This document shows, in pieces, positions 34,924-43,380 of a DNA stretch of 64,000 nt; position 1 is the first letter of the stretch, and the number at the start of each line of letters is the position of its first letter. The notes beneath the pieces are model-generated. The model ran no database searches. It was not told the DNA's origin and worked only from the letters and a program-made list of their open reading frames with translations. The stretch is from assembly GCF_000091325.1 (NCBI RefSeq), contig NC_014012.1, positions 3,232,500-3,296,499 on the forward strand, in the 5' to 3' direction. Origin of the DNA: Shewanella violacea DSS12 (GTDB taxonomy: Bacteria > Pseudomonadota > Gammaproteobacteria > Enterobacterales > Shewanellaceae). Both the position numbers and the translations under genes were made by a program.

Positions 34924-37215
34924 TTACAAGCCATTGTGGTATTGCAATACCGTAGATTTCGGCACTATATTGCCTAAGCTTGTAGCCAGATTAGATTGGC
35001 CGCTGAGGAGTAGCTCAAACTGTTGGATTAGCAGCTCCTTGTCAGGAGATGGCTTATCTCCGGCACCTATGTTGGTTAAATCAATCATAAAGCCATCAAA
35101 AAGATGAGCCAGATCTTCAATGATCTCAGTATTTAAGAATTGATCTTGATTATAAATACTGGGATAGCCTGCTTTTTGCTTATCGATAGCAAACTCATCA
35201 CCTTTAAGGTTGGTGATGCTGGTCGATTTATCACAAGACAACATGCAGCCATTGTCGATACGTGGCTTTTCACAACCTACACTCTGCTGGAAGAAACACT
35301 GTCTGCTCGCCATAAGCAAAATAGGATGATAGATGCTGTATAGCATTTTGAAGTTTGCAGGTCGTGCAATATGTTTAATTTGATTCTGATTGATTTCGTT
35401 AGAAATAAAGGCACCATGACAATCAAACTGCTCTTGCATGGCCAATAATGCATAAGAGTTGGTGGTGTTTAAAAACGGACCCGCAATCCATTTAATCCCA
35501 AGCTCATAGGCGCGATTAGCGATACCTGTATTATTGGTCACAATAAGCTTAGGTCGAACTTGCTCTAAAATATTCAGCGCAGCATCAAAATCTTTACCTA
35601 TCAGCACTGATGAGAACCAAGGGATTAGACGCGGGTTTTGTTTGAAGAATTCGACATACTTAGTACAGCCGCGCTTATAGGCATCGGGTAACTTAAAGTA
35701 AATGTCGGCATCGGTGACATCGGCAAGCGCGATATCAGCCTCATCACAGATCAAGATAGACAGTTTAGGTCTGTGTGTTTCAGGCTTGGGATACCTAGCC
35801 AATTTAGGTAATTCAACGGCTGGTAACACTGGGGTTTCATGGTTAAGTAGCAATAGCACTTGCTTCTTTAAGCCTGTCAGTTCCTTAAAAGGAATGCTAA
35901 GGCCTGGGGCTAAATCATCAGTGACTAGCTGCAGCAAGTCGAACTCTGCATTATTTAAACTCTTAAATCGCTTCTCAATCGAACTGGCATCAATGCTGGC
36001 ATCATCACTGAGAGTCAGCAAGCTAGGAGACTGCACTGTAAAGGTTTTATCCTCTAACTGGGTTTGACCAATAATAAAGTCTTGAGTGCTGACGGTAATG
36101 GTTAACGGCTGGCCCAATTGACCTGAGAAAGACAATGTCAGGGGCAGTTTTTCTATGCTCAGATGTTTAATTTTATCGTTGACAGACGCTTGAATTTGGC
36201 TCTTTTCTGTCTGTAATTCTTGCTCCGCATCATGAATTTGCACTACCGAAATAGACTTCAAACCATTGTGAGTGAGCTTATCTTTAAGGTGATTTTTCGA
36301 GTTATCACGAGGATTATCGATAAACATCGACTGATTTAAGTCCCCCTTTAGAAAAGAGTTGGTTAGATCCCGATTAAATACCTTATAGAGGCGCTCACCA
36401 TCTTCAAGCAGCTCTCCAGTCGCTAGGAAGCCATCAATCTGCTTACGAAAGCTGTCTATTACTGTATGGACGTAACTTGCACCTTTGATGCGACCTTCCA
36501 CCTTAAACGAGTGAACACCGGCTTCAATCAATGCAGGTAGATCGAAAAATGCCGAGTTATCTTTGATATTGAGCGGAAAGTTATGACCTGACTCAGTGGT
36601 CTCATACTCTTCACGGCAAGCTTGACTACAACGTCCGCGGTTACCTGAGTTACCCACACTGGCAGATGTTGAATAACATAACCCTGAGAACGCTATGCAT
36701 AAGGATCCATGCACAAACACTTCAGTGGTGATATCGTTTTCACGACCAGTCTCAGTTAATGCGGCTATCTCCCGTAAATTAAGCTCTCTCGATAAATTAA
36801 CTCGCGAGGCGCCTAACTTCTTCAAGAAAGGGATTTGACCAATATTATGGGTGGTTAGCTGAGTCGATGCGTGAATGTCTAATGTAGGGAAATGCTTTGT
36901 GAGTAAATGGAACATGCCAATATCTTGCACGATCACACCGTCTAATGTGGTATTAACCAACTTACTTAGTAGCTTTGCCAGTGACTTAAACTCATTTTCT
37001 AAAATAACAATATTCAATGTAAGAAAAATCTGACACTGATACTGGTGTGCTAAACGTATGATCCCAACAAGTTCCTCAAAGGAAATATTAGCTGCACGGT
37101 TACGAGCATTAAAAGTATCTAAGCCACAATAAACGGCGTCGGCTCCGGCAATAATTGCCGCTTTAATCGCATCAACATCTCCGCCTGGTGCTAATAATTC
37201 AATCTTTGGATCCAT
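34924..37215 (-). CDS. U32 family peptidase-like rRNA/tRNA hydroxylation protein (RlhA-like)
   Basis: 763 residues. The N-terminal TIM-barrel-like U32 core starts KIELLAPGGDVDAIKAAIIA and has the iron-sulfur Cys cluster SGLCYSTSASVGNSGNRGRC followed by SQACREEYE, plus a fourth Cys further on (MLSCDKS). SFKVEGRIKGASYVHTVID is the U32 signature. A long C-terminal extension matches the DUF3656-containing RlhA type rather than the shorter TrhP (YegQ). E. coli RlhA hydroxylates C2501 of 23S rRNA using prephenate-linked chemistry. The gene appears inserted at the fabB 3' end: a fabB tail copy lies left, related hairpin repeats lie on both sides, and its stop codon is inside repeat beta. Confidence 0.88.
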   Translation of the reverse strand: MDPKIELLAPGGDVDAIKAAIIAGADAVYCGLDTFNARNRAANISFEELVGIIRLAHQYQCQIFLTLNIVILENEFKSLAKLLSKLVNTTLDGVIVQDIGMFHLLTKHFPTLDIHASTQLTTHNIGQIPFLKKLGASRVNLSRELNLREIAALTETGRENDITTEVFVHGSLCIAFSGLCYSTSASVGNSGNRGRCSQACREEYETTESGHNFPLNIKDNSAFFDLPALIEAGVHSFKVEGRIKGASYVHTVIDSFRKQIDGFLATGELLEDGERLYKVFNRDLTNSFLKGDLNQSMFIDNPRDNSKNHLKDKLTHNGLKSISVVQIHDAEQELQTEKSQIQASVNDKIKHLSIEKLPLTLSFSGQLGQPLTITVSTQDFIIGQTQLEDKTFTVQSPSLLTLSDDASIDASSIEKRFKSLNNAEFDLLQLVTDDLAPGLSIPFKELTGLKKQVLLLLNHETPVLPAVELPKLARYPKPETHRPKLSILICDEADIALADVTDADIYFKLPDAYKRGCTKYVEFFKQNPRLIPWFSSVLIGKDFDAALNILEQVRPKLIVTNNTGIANRAYELGIKWIAGPFLNTTNSYALLAMQEQFDCHGAFISNEINQNQIKHIARPANFKMLYSIYHPILLMASRQCFFQQSVGCEKPRIDNGCMLSCDKSTSITNLKGDEFAIDKQKAGYPSIYNQDQFLNTEIIEDLAHLFDGFMIDLTNIGAGDKPSPDKELLIQQFELLLSGQSNLATSLGNIVPKSTVLQYHNGL

Positions 37216-37375
37216 GGTTACAACTTGTTGTTAGACATTTAATGGGGGGGATGTTACCCATATATTTTGCTAATGAATATCGTTAAAGTAAATTATTCGC
37301 ACTTATTAGCGATAACTGAAGTAACAACTGAGGCGACAGTTGAGAAATCTAAGGTTTTCTACCTTGTAGTTAGAT

Positions 37376-37436
37376 GACAATAAAGCCCAATGAGCCAGTC
37401 AAAAAGATATTTGAAACTTGTCATCCCACAAGTCAT
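37376..37436 (+). repeat. Repeat gamma, related to beta, upstream of the U32 gene
   Basis: ACAATAAAGCCCAATGA is shared exactly with beta (34866..34882). Further right, ACTTGT-CATCCC-ACAAGT is a hairpin matching that of beta. Same orientation. It places related repeats on both sides of the U32 gene. The rest of the 37216..37637 gap contains only a tandem repeat and a terminator. Confidence 0.62.
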
Positions 37437-37499
37437 CTGAATGCCAAACACAGAGTCAATTTATAGCTATCCATGCTAAATTGACATAACTATCTCTAC

Positions 37500-37540
37500 G
37501 AACTATTCCAACGAACTATTCCAACGAACTATTCCAACGA
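37500..37540 (+). repeat. Three tandem 13-bp units
   Basis: GAACTATTCCAAC is repeated three times without change, between repeat gamma and the fabB terminator. A similar GAATGCCA(A/G)ACACAGA sequence occurs on both sides of it (about 37439 and 37541). Confidence 0.85.
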
Positions 37541-37555
37541 GAATGCCAGACACAG

Positions 37556-37581
37556 AAAAGGGAGCCTAAGCTCCCTTTTTT
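37556..37581 (-). terminator. Rho-independent terminator downstream of fabB
   Basis: AAAAGGGAGC / GCTCCCTTTT, a 10-bp perfect stem with a CTAA loop, flanked by A and T tracts so that it may work on both strands. It is about 60 bp past the fabB stop. Confidence 0.8.
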
Positions 37582-37637
37582 ATGTTTGGTACTTTAGATA
37601 AAGTACCAAACACTTATCGTAACATTCAAATTGAAGG

Positions 37638-38849
37638 TTACTTATATTTTTTCATGACCAAGGTCGCATTAGTGCCACCGAAACCAAAACTGTTACTCAT
37701 CACTGTGGTGAGCTCAGCTTCACGGTATTCAGTCACTACTGGCATACCTGCGGCTTTCTCGTCCAAGTTATCGATATTTATACTAGGCGCGATAAAACCA
37801 TGTTCCATCATGATCAAGCTGTAGATGGCTTCATGAGCACCTGCGGCGCCGAGTGCATGACCGGTCAGAGACTTGGTTGATGCGATTGGTGGCAAGCTAT
37901 CACCAAAGGTTTCACGTAAAGCTTCTAGCTCACGCATATCACCAACTGGAGTCGATGTGCCGTGAGTGTTGATATAATCGATAGGTGTATCGACATCTGC
38001 AAGCGCCATCTGCATACAACGAACGGCACCTTCTCCTGATGGAGCAACCATGTCATAACCATCTGATGATGCGCCATAACCGACTATTTCGGCGTAAATT
38101 TTCGCACCACGTGCTAACGCATGCTCAAGCTCTTCGACAACCACGATTCCGCCGCCACCAGAGATAACGAAACCATCACGGTCTGCATCATAGGTACGAG
38201 ACGCTTTTTGAGGCTCATCGTTATATTTAGTAGAAAGTGCGCCCATAGCATCGAAGCCCATAGTCAGGGTCCAATCTACCTCTTCAGAACCACCAGCAAA
38301 GACCATATCTTGCTTACCCATCTGGATAAGTTCAGCGGCATGGCCAATACAGTGAGCACTGGTTGCACAGGCTGAACTGATTGAATAGTTCATGCCTTTA
38401 ATCTTGAACGGTGTAGCTAAGCAAGCACTAGCTGTACTAGACATGATGCGCGGCACAATATACGGACCGACGCGCTTAACGCCCTTCTCCCGTAATATAT
38501 CGGCGGCTTGCACCTGGTTAGCCGATGAAGCTCCACCAGTACCAGCTATGATACCCACACGAGGGTCTGAATACTGCTCTTCAGTTAAACCAGCATCTTT
38601 AATGGCTTCAGCCATTGCAACATAGGCATAAGCTGCGGCTTTACCCATAAAGCGAAGTGCTTTACGGTCGATATGTTCTTTAGGGTCTAACGTGATTTCT
38701 CCCCAAACACGGCTGCGAAGTTTCATTTCTTCAAACTGTGCAGAGTGGGTAATACCACTGCGGCCAGCCTTCAGTGACTCAGTGACTTCTTGCTTATTGT
38801 TACCAATACTTGAAACTACGCCAAGTCCGGTGATCACGACTCTTTTCAT
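37638..38849 (-). CDS. fabB: 3-oxoacyl-ACP synthase I
   Basis: A 403-residue condensing enzyme elongating fatty acids and required for unsaturated ones. The opening [18 protein letters not shown], the active-site Cys in [15 protein letters not shown] (about residue 163), His in [12 protein letters not shown] and the second His in [18 protein letters not shown] complete the C-H-H triad. Start at 38849 because GGAAG lies six bases ahead. In related genomes it is next to mnmC, divergently transcribed, as here, with a 110-bp shared promoter region. The 3' end is duplicated as a remnant at 34441..34511. Confidence 0.96.
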   Translation of the reverse strand: MKRVVITGLGVVSSIGNNKQEVTESLKAGRSGITHSAQFEEMKLRSRVWGEITLDPKEHIDRKALRFMGKAAAYAYVAMAEAIKDAGLTEEQYSDPRVGIIAGTGGASSANQVQAADILREKGVKRVGPYIVPRIMSSTASACLATPFKIKGMNYSISSACATSAHCIGHAAELIQMGKQDMVFAGGSEEVDWTLTMGFDAMGALSTKYNDEPQKASRTYDADRDGFVISGGGGIVVVEELEHALARGAKIYAEIVGYGASSDGYDMVAPSGEGAVRCMQMALADVDTPIDYINTHGTSTPVGDMRELEALRETFGDSLPPIASTKSLTGHALGAAGAHEAIYSLIMMEHGFIAPSINIDNLDEKAAGMPVVTEYREAELTTVMSNSFGFGGTNATLVMKKYK

Positions 38850-38959
38850 TATTTCTTCCATTTAGTACATTTAGTACTTTCAGTACTAATTTTGCTTTAG
38901 CAATAATATCGCTTTTAGCACAATTAAGTGGTCAGCTTTCCATAAACACGGGTAAAATA

Positions 38960-41089
38960 ATGCCTAAAGTGAGACGCAGAGTAAATTCCTTGACCCAAGA
39001 ACGTGAAGAAAAGATGGTAAATAACCATAATTGTAGTCATTTCGACTCATTTCATGAGCAAATAGCGAAAATGTATCCAGATAAAAAAAAGTTATCTTTA
39101 GGACAAATTGGACTCTGTGATGCGCAGCAACTGCTATCTGTCATCTTATTGCAACAAAAGTCCCTTCCAGATACTCGCTTATATGTGAAAATTTTCGAAT
39201 CTGATTGCTCAGCGGTTGAGCGCATAAATCTGCAACTTGCCGCGCTGCAAACTCAGAACCAGGAGTGTGAAGAACTGGCCCATGCCGATTTAAGCTTTGG
39301 CTCTGGCTCATATTTAGATATGCAAGCTGCAATTAAGCAGCTCCTAGATACTAAGCTAGTGGCGATACCGGGCTGCCAGAGATTGATTTTAAATCAAGGC
39401 CGTTGCCTTATCGACCTGTATCTCGGTGATATACACTCAAGTTTAACTAATATCCTAGCACCTGCAGATCCGGCCTCTTATCTCCATGCCTGGTTCCATA
39501 CTTCAGATCAGCAATCCTTAGATGAGCAAGTATTATGGCAGATGGCAAAAGTCAGCAGTAACACCGCCTTACTATCCAGCTCGTACATAAGCCAGCAACA
39601 GGCTAACTTGGCCCAAATAGCGGGCTTTACACTGACGGACCTAACTTCTGCTGACTTTTTATCAACAGGCTCTTTATTAGAAGCTAGTGCGCCTGAAAAA
39701 ACTGACCTCCCTCCAGTATCGGCTAAGTTAAATAACGAGATATCCCAGCAAGAACGCCGGGCATTGAGGCAAGCTCAGGCCAATGAGTTTCAGCATTATC
39801 CTCAGCTACCAGCAAAAGAGGGCACGATTGCAGTGATAGGTGGCGGTATTGCCAGTACTCATCTTGCACTATCCCTTGCTGAGCGAAATAAGACAGTGCA
39901 GATTTTTTGCCAGGATGCAGGCTTTAGCCAACAAGCGTCAGGCAACAAGCAAGGCGCTATTTATCCCTTGCTGACACCGGATAATGGCACCCTAAGTCAG
40001 TATTTCCAGCAAGGTTTACTGTTTAGCCGCAGACGATTAACCAGCTTAGTCGATGAAGGCTTCAACATAGCCAATCAACTGTGTGGTGTCTTGCATACTG
40101 GCCACGATGAACGCAGCCGTGGCAGAATCAACCGAATAATCTCGGCTCAAGCCTGGCCAAAAGAGATAGCTCACCGGGTATCTGCACCAGAAGCTACCAG
40201 TCTTGCCAGCATAGATATAGACCAAGAAGGCGTATTTTATCCATTAGGTGGCTGGATAAGTCCACCGGAATTTACCCAAGCCGCTTTCGATAAGGCCGCA
40301 AAAATCGCCGATGTTAGTGCCTTATTTAACGCTAACATCACACGTATCGAGCAAAACGAAGGTCAGTGGTATCTGTATCAGGACTCATGTTCTGGTTCGG
40401 GTTCAGAGAATGACTCTGATAATGAAGTTAAGCATGGCCCTTTCAGTACTTTAGTGCTGGCTAATGGCCATGGATTAACTCAGTTCGAACAGAGTAAACT
40501 CCTGCCAGCAACTGGATTCAGGGGGCAAGTCAGTCATATTCCTGCCCGTAATGAGCTGGCAAAGCTCACTACGGTTCTTTGCTCCCACGGCTACCTGACC
40601 CCAAGTAATGACCAGCTTCATTGCACAGGTGCGAGTTATGTCAAGAATCCCCAAGACCTGGACTATTGCCCCAATGAGCAGCTTGATAACCTTAAAAAGA
40701 TGCAACATAGCTTCGAAGGCAAGACATGGGTCGACGATATAGATATCACAGGACACAGTGCCAGAGTCGGTGTGCGTATGGTCACTCGGGATCATGCGCC
40801 TATGCTGGGCTGCGCCCCGGATACTGATTTAATGCTAGAAAACTATAAGCAGCATCAACATACTAAGGCCAGTATCCAGTTTTGGAAGAATAATCCGGCC
40901 CCGATTCATCATGGCCTGTTTATTTTAGGTGGTTTGGGTTCGAGGGGGATAACCACGGGACCTCTGGCAGCCGAAGCGCTAGCCGCTCAGCTCTGTGGAG
41001 AGATCATACCACTGGACATGGCTACGTTAGCCTTACTTAACCCTAATCGGATGTGGATGCGTAAGCTAATTAAAGGCAAGGCACTTTAA
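38960..41089 (+). CDS. mnmC: MnmC-type tRNA modification enzyme with degenerate methyltransferase domain
   Basis: 709 residues. The C-terminal oxidoreductase half (MnmC2, from about 275) looks intact: FAD loop GTIAVIGGGIASTHLALSLA, ASGNKQGAIYPLL, PATGFRGQVSHIP, HCTGASYVK, GVRMVTRDHAPMLGCAPD and the ending LNPNRMWMRKLIKGKAL. The N-terminal half (MnmC1) aligns only weakly. Where E. coli has the SAM loop FGTGLNF there is IGLCDAQQLLSV, and DGFAPAKNPDMW is replaced by HTSDQQSLDEQVLW. So it probably removes the carboxymethyl group from cmnm5(s2)U34 but cannot methylate. The start is uncertain; the ATG at 39014 is an alternative. Confidence 0.88.
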   Translation: MPKVRRRVNSLTQEREEKMVNNHNCSHFDSFHEQIAKMYPDKKKLSLGQIGLCDAQQLLSVILLQQKSLPDTRLYVKIFESDCSAVERINLQLAALQTQNQECEELAHADLSFGSGSYLDMQAAIKQLLDTKLVAIPGCQRLILNQGRCLIDLYLGDIHSSLTNILAPADPASYLHAWFHTSDQQSLDEQVLWQMAKVSSNTALLSSSYISQQQANLAQIAGFTLTDLTSADFLSTGSLLEASAPEKTDLPPVSAKLNNEISQQERRALRQAQANEFQHYPQLPAKEGTIAVIGGGIASTHLALSLAERNKTVQIFCQDAGFSQQASGNKQGAIYPLLTPDNGTLSQYFQQGLLFSRRRLTSLVDEGFNIANQLCGVLHTGHDERSRGRINRIISAQAWPKEIAHRVSAPEATSLASIDIDQEGVFYPLGGWISPPEFTQAAFDKAAKIADVSALFNANITRIEQNEGQWYLYQDSCSGSGSENDSDNEVKHGPFSTLVLANGHGLTQFEQSKLLPATGFRGQVSHIPARNELAKLTTVLCSHGYLTPSNDQLHCTGASYVKNPQDLDYCPNEQLDNLKKMQHSFEGKTWVDDIDITGHSARVGVRMVTRDHAPMLGCAPDTDLMLENYKQHQHTKASIQFWKNNPAPIHHGLFILGGLGSRGITTGPLAAEALAAQLCGEIIPLDMATLALLNPNRMWMRKLIKGKAL

Positions 41090-41121
41090 TTAGCTTAATT
41101 GAAACCATGACTCACTAAATA

Positions 41122-41147
41122 AAAAAACCAGCTTTCGCTGGTTTTTT
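41122..41147. terminator. Bidirectional terminator between mnmC and the TrmH gene
   Basis: AAAAAACCAGC / GCTGGTTTTTT with a TTTC loop, with A and T tracts on either side. It serves the convergent genes ending at 41089 (+) and 41147 (-), overlapping the latter's stop codon. Confidence 0.93.
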
Positions 41148-41686
41148 TATTGCTTTACCTTGACCCGATTATTGTTATCACGGCTTTGCCTGATAAGCGC
41201 ATCATTGGCTATCTGCATATTGGTCTTGGCTAAACGGTCATAAAGTAAGACGTTTACCGACGACGCCAGATTCATACAACCTATGGTAGGTACATAAACC
41301 ACGGCATCGGCTTCATCGATGAGAGCTTGATCTATGGTGCCGTCTTCAGGACCAAACACATAGATGGCTTTGTCCGGATGAACAAATTCTGGTAAAGGAA
41401 TCGCGCCCACAACTAAATCGACGCACACCAGCTTCACGCCATCGGTACGAGCCAATAAAAGATCGTCTGTTGCCGTCAGGGGAATATGTTGCCCAACTCT
41501 CTTGGTATCAGTATTGTACTGCTCGCCTCTGTGTTTAGCTGCGAGGGCATAACGTTTACCCGTGTATAAGATCTCATTGGCCTGATAGCAACCAGCAGCT
41601 CTCATCACTCCGCCCACATTGGTCGGGCTTTTAGGATTCACTAAACCAATTTTTACCAAGCTGGTTCTATTGGCACAAGTTGTCAC
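41147..41686 (-). CDS. TrmH/SpoU-family RNA methyltransferase
   Basis: 179 residues with the SPOUT trefoil-knot motifs in order: motif 1 NPKSPTNVGGVMRAAGCYQA, motif 2 IYVFGPEDGTIDQALIDEAD and motif 3 VYVPTIGCMNLASSVNVLLYD. It transfers methyl from SAM to ribose 2'-OH of tRNA or rRNA, target unknown. It is the minimal length for the family, without an N-terminal substrate-binding domain. The ATG overlaps the yfcL stop (ATGA at 41683..41686), so the two are translationally coupled. Confidence 0.88.
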   Translation of the reverse strand: MTTCANRTSLVKIGLVNPKSPTNVGGVMRAAGCYQANEILYTGKRYALAAKHRGEQYNTDTKRVGQHIPLTATDDLLLARTDGVKLVCVDLVVGAIPLPEFVHPDKAIYVFGPEDGTIDQALIDEADAVVYVPTIGCMNLASSVNVLLYDRLAKTNMQIANDALIRQSRDNNNRVKVKQ

Positions 41687-41952
41687 GCGCTGAGCTTTTC
41701 ATTCAGCTGCTGCCATGCAGAGGCGACCAAAGCAAAATCGGCATCATCTAGCTCTTTCTTAGCCAGCTGCAGACATACATCCATCTTCTCACCAAGAGCT
41801 GCAATGCCTTGTACAGCTTCGACTTCTAGCTGAGAAATAGCCACCGCGAAATGCCCCTGAAGGTAACCACTGGCAAATAGGGCATCTTCATCCCCTTTGG
41901 CTACGATATCGTCGATCCACTCATATAATGATGTTTCATACTGCTCTAACAT
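41683..41952 (-). CDS. yfcL: YfcL family protein
   Basis: An 89-residue, acidic, all-helical protein fitting the YfcL family: opening MLEQYETSLYEWIDDIVA, middle DALFASGYLQGHFAVAISQL and a final helix with VASAWQQLNEKL. Function unknown; in E. coli, too, yfcL lies near mnmC, aroC and prmB. GGAG is close before the start (AGCGGAGTTACC). Upstream gene of a coupled pair with the RNA methyltransferase. Confidence 0.85.
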   Translation of the reverse strand: MLEQYETSLYEWIDDIVAKGDEDALFASGYLQGHFAVAISQLEVEAVQGIAALGEKMDVCLQLAKKELDDADFALVASAWQQLNEKLSA

Positions 41953-42029
41953 GGTAACTCCGCTCTTTCTTTATCAACACATGCCGCTCACTGGCAGCAA
42001 GAACTCAATATTTAGGTTTTTCCGCTCAA

Positions 42030-42203
42030 TTCAAGTCGGGATTAGCAACCTGATACATCACGTAATTATATTAACCTGTGATGGCTCAGCTATCTCAATG
42101 ATACATGACGCAATTATACTAACCTGTGATAGCTCTGCTATCTAGGTTCAAGTCGGGATTAGCAACCTGGTACATAACGTAATCGTGGTAACCTGTAATA
42201 ACC
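42030..42203. repeat. Degenerate tandem copies of the ATP-NAD kinase gene 3' end
   Basis: The coding sequence 42147..42203 (TTCAAGTCGGGATTAGCAAC, CTGGTACATAACGTAATC and on) recurs at 42030..42083. A 45-bp part of it (TGATACAT[C/G]ACG...AGCTATCT) is present at both 42051..42095 and 42099..42143. The gene's present stop codon lies inside the 42099 copy. Confidence 0.85.
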
Positions 42204-43267
42204 CGATAATAGCCACACAGATCTTTGTCTAATTCAGGGTCGCCACTATCCACAATTAAGGGCCGTCCTTCAAGTGCTTTTAACTTAGTTTTTGTCGCCA
42301 AGATGATGATATTGTCCTTGCCAACACGTTTTATCAGCTCACTGGACAACTGTTGATTACCTCGACCCAGAATATGCCCTTGTCCACCTATCAAGGTGAT
42401 CACTAACTTAACTGGCTGATCTCTAGTCATATCCAATAACTGTTTGGCACCTAAGTCGGCACCAATCACTCGACTGTCCTGCACCACATCGACACCCAGC
42501 AAGGTGTTTTCAAGCTGTAACTCAGACATCAAGGCGGCGACCGTACTGCCAGAGCCCATGATATAAAGCTCATCTTCCATATTCTCTATGACTTCGGCGG
42601 CGATATCACTAAGCACCAATTCATCGATTTCTATTCCGCCCATCTTTACCGCCTGAATATACCTTGGCTCCGCGGGCACTAACATTTCACCGTAACACTT
42701 GGCTCTTACTGTGCCTTTTCTAAAAGCCACCTCATCGATATCCATCACATCGGCGCTCATCAAGCTCACCAAGTCACCATCGAGAAGCATCTTGACCACC
42801 ATGCCTGAGGCATGTGGCGTGATGCCGTATACGCCTGAGTGAATTTTAACCCCAGCGGGTACACCCAGAACTGGCATATTCTCATCGGCCACACAATAGA
42901 TGTCACGCGCGGTTCCATCTCCACCGGCAAACAACAGCAAGTCTAACTCTTCATTTAAGAGGTGTTTAACCACAAGCTGAGTATCTCCAGCTTCACTCTT
43001 GCCGGAAACCTGATGCACCACACGAACATCAAAGCCCATCTCCTTAGCCAAGGTTTCACCCATGTCGCCGGAAGCGGTGATAACTTCAATCTTATCTTGA
43101 TAGGGTAAGATCACTTCGAGTGCCTGTTGCATACGTAATTGCGCCTTAGGCTCAGCCCCGCGCGCCAACGCTTCTTCAGCCACACCATCACTGCCCTTGA
43201 GTGCAACGCTGCCCCCAAGACCTGCGAAAGGGTTAATAATCAACCCCAGACGAAATCGAATTGCCAT
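42119..43267 (-). CDS. ATP-NAD kinase family protein
   Basis: 382 residues of the NAD-kinase/diacylglycerol-kinase-like family. N-terminal FRLGLIINPFAGLGGSVAL, the diagnostic LLFAGGDGTARDIY (about residues 115-128), VLGVPAGVKIHSGVYGITP and the C-terminal ITLIGGQGHILGRGNQQLS. The exact substrate of this long branch is unclear; it is distinct from housekeeping NadK. AAGGAC lies seven bases before the ATG. The last residues (SRAITG) are encoded by a tandem duplication of the gene's own 3' end, so the C-terminus is recent and may differ from relatives. Confidence 0.88.
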   Translation of the reverse strand: MAIRFRLGLIINPFAGLGGSVALKGSDGVAEEALARGAEPKAQLRMQQALEVILPYQDKIEVITASGDMGETLAKEMGFDVRVVHQVSGKSEAGDTQLVVKHLLNEELDLLLFAGGDGTARDIYCVADENMPVLGVPAGVKIHSGVYGITPHASGMVVKMLLDGDLVSLMSADVMDIDEVAFRKGTVRAKCYGEMLVPAEPRYIQAVKMGGIEIDELVLSDIAAEVIENMEDELYIMGSGSTVAALMSELQLENTLLGVDVVQDSRVIGADLGAKQLLDMTRDQPVKLVITLIGGQGHILGRGNQQLSSELIKRVGKDNIIILATKTKLKALEGRPLIVDSGDPELDKDLCGYYRVITGYHDYVMYQVANPDLNLDSRAITG

Positions 43268-43380
43268 TTACTGTCCTTTATTCTGTTTGATACAAGATGC
43301 AATCACGCTCACCCATCAGAGTGAAATAACTCGAGTGAAGCCTTAAAGTCCTGCTTCGACTCTTTCGAATCAAGTGCTGG

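Noticed and set aside
34663..34977. 104-residue plus-strand open frame containing FRDMDVMAEAIG
   Set aside because: It runs through repeats alpha/beta and into the 3' end of the U32 gene on the other strand, without a good ribosome site; more likely repeat-derived.
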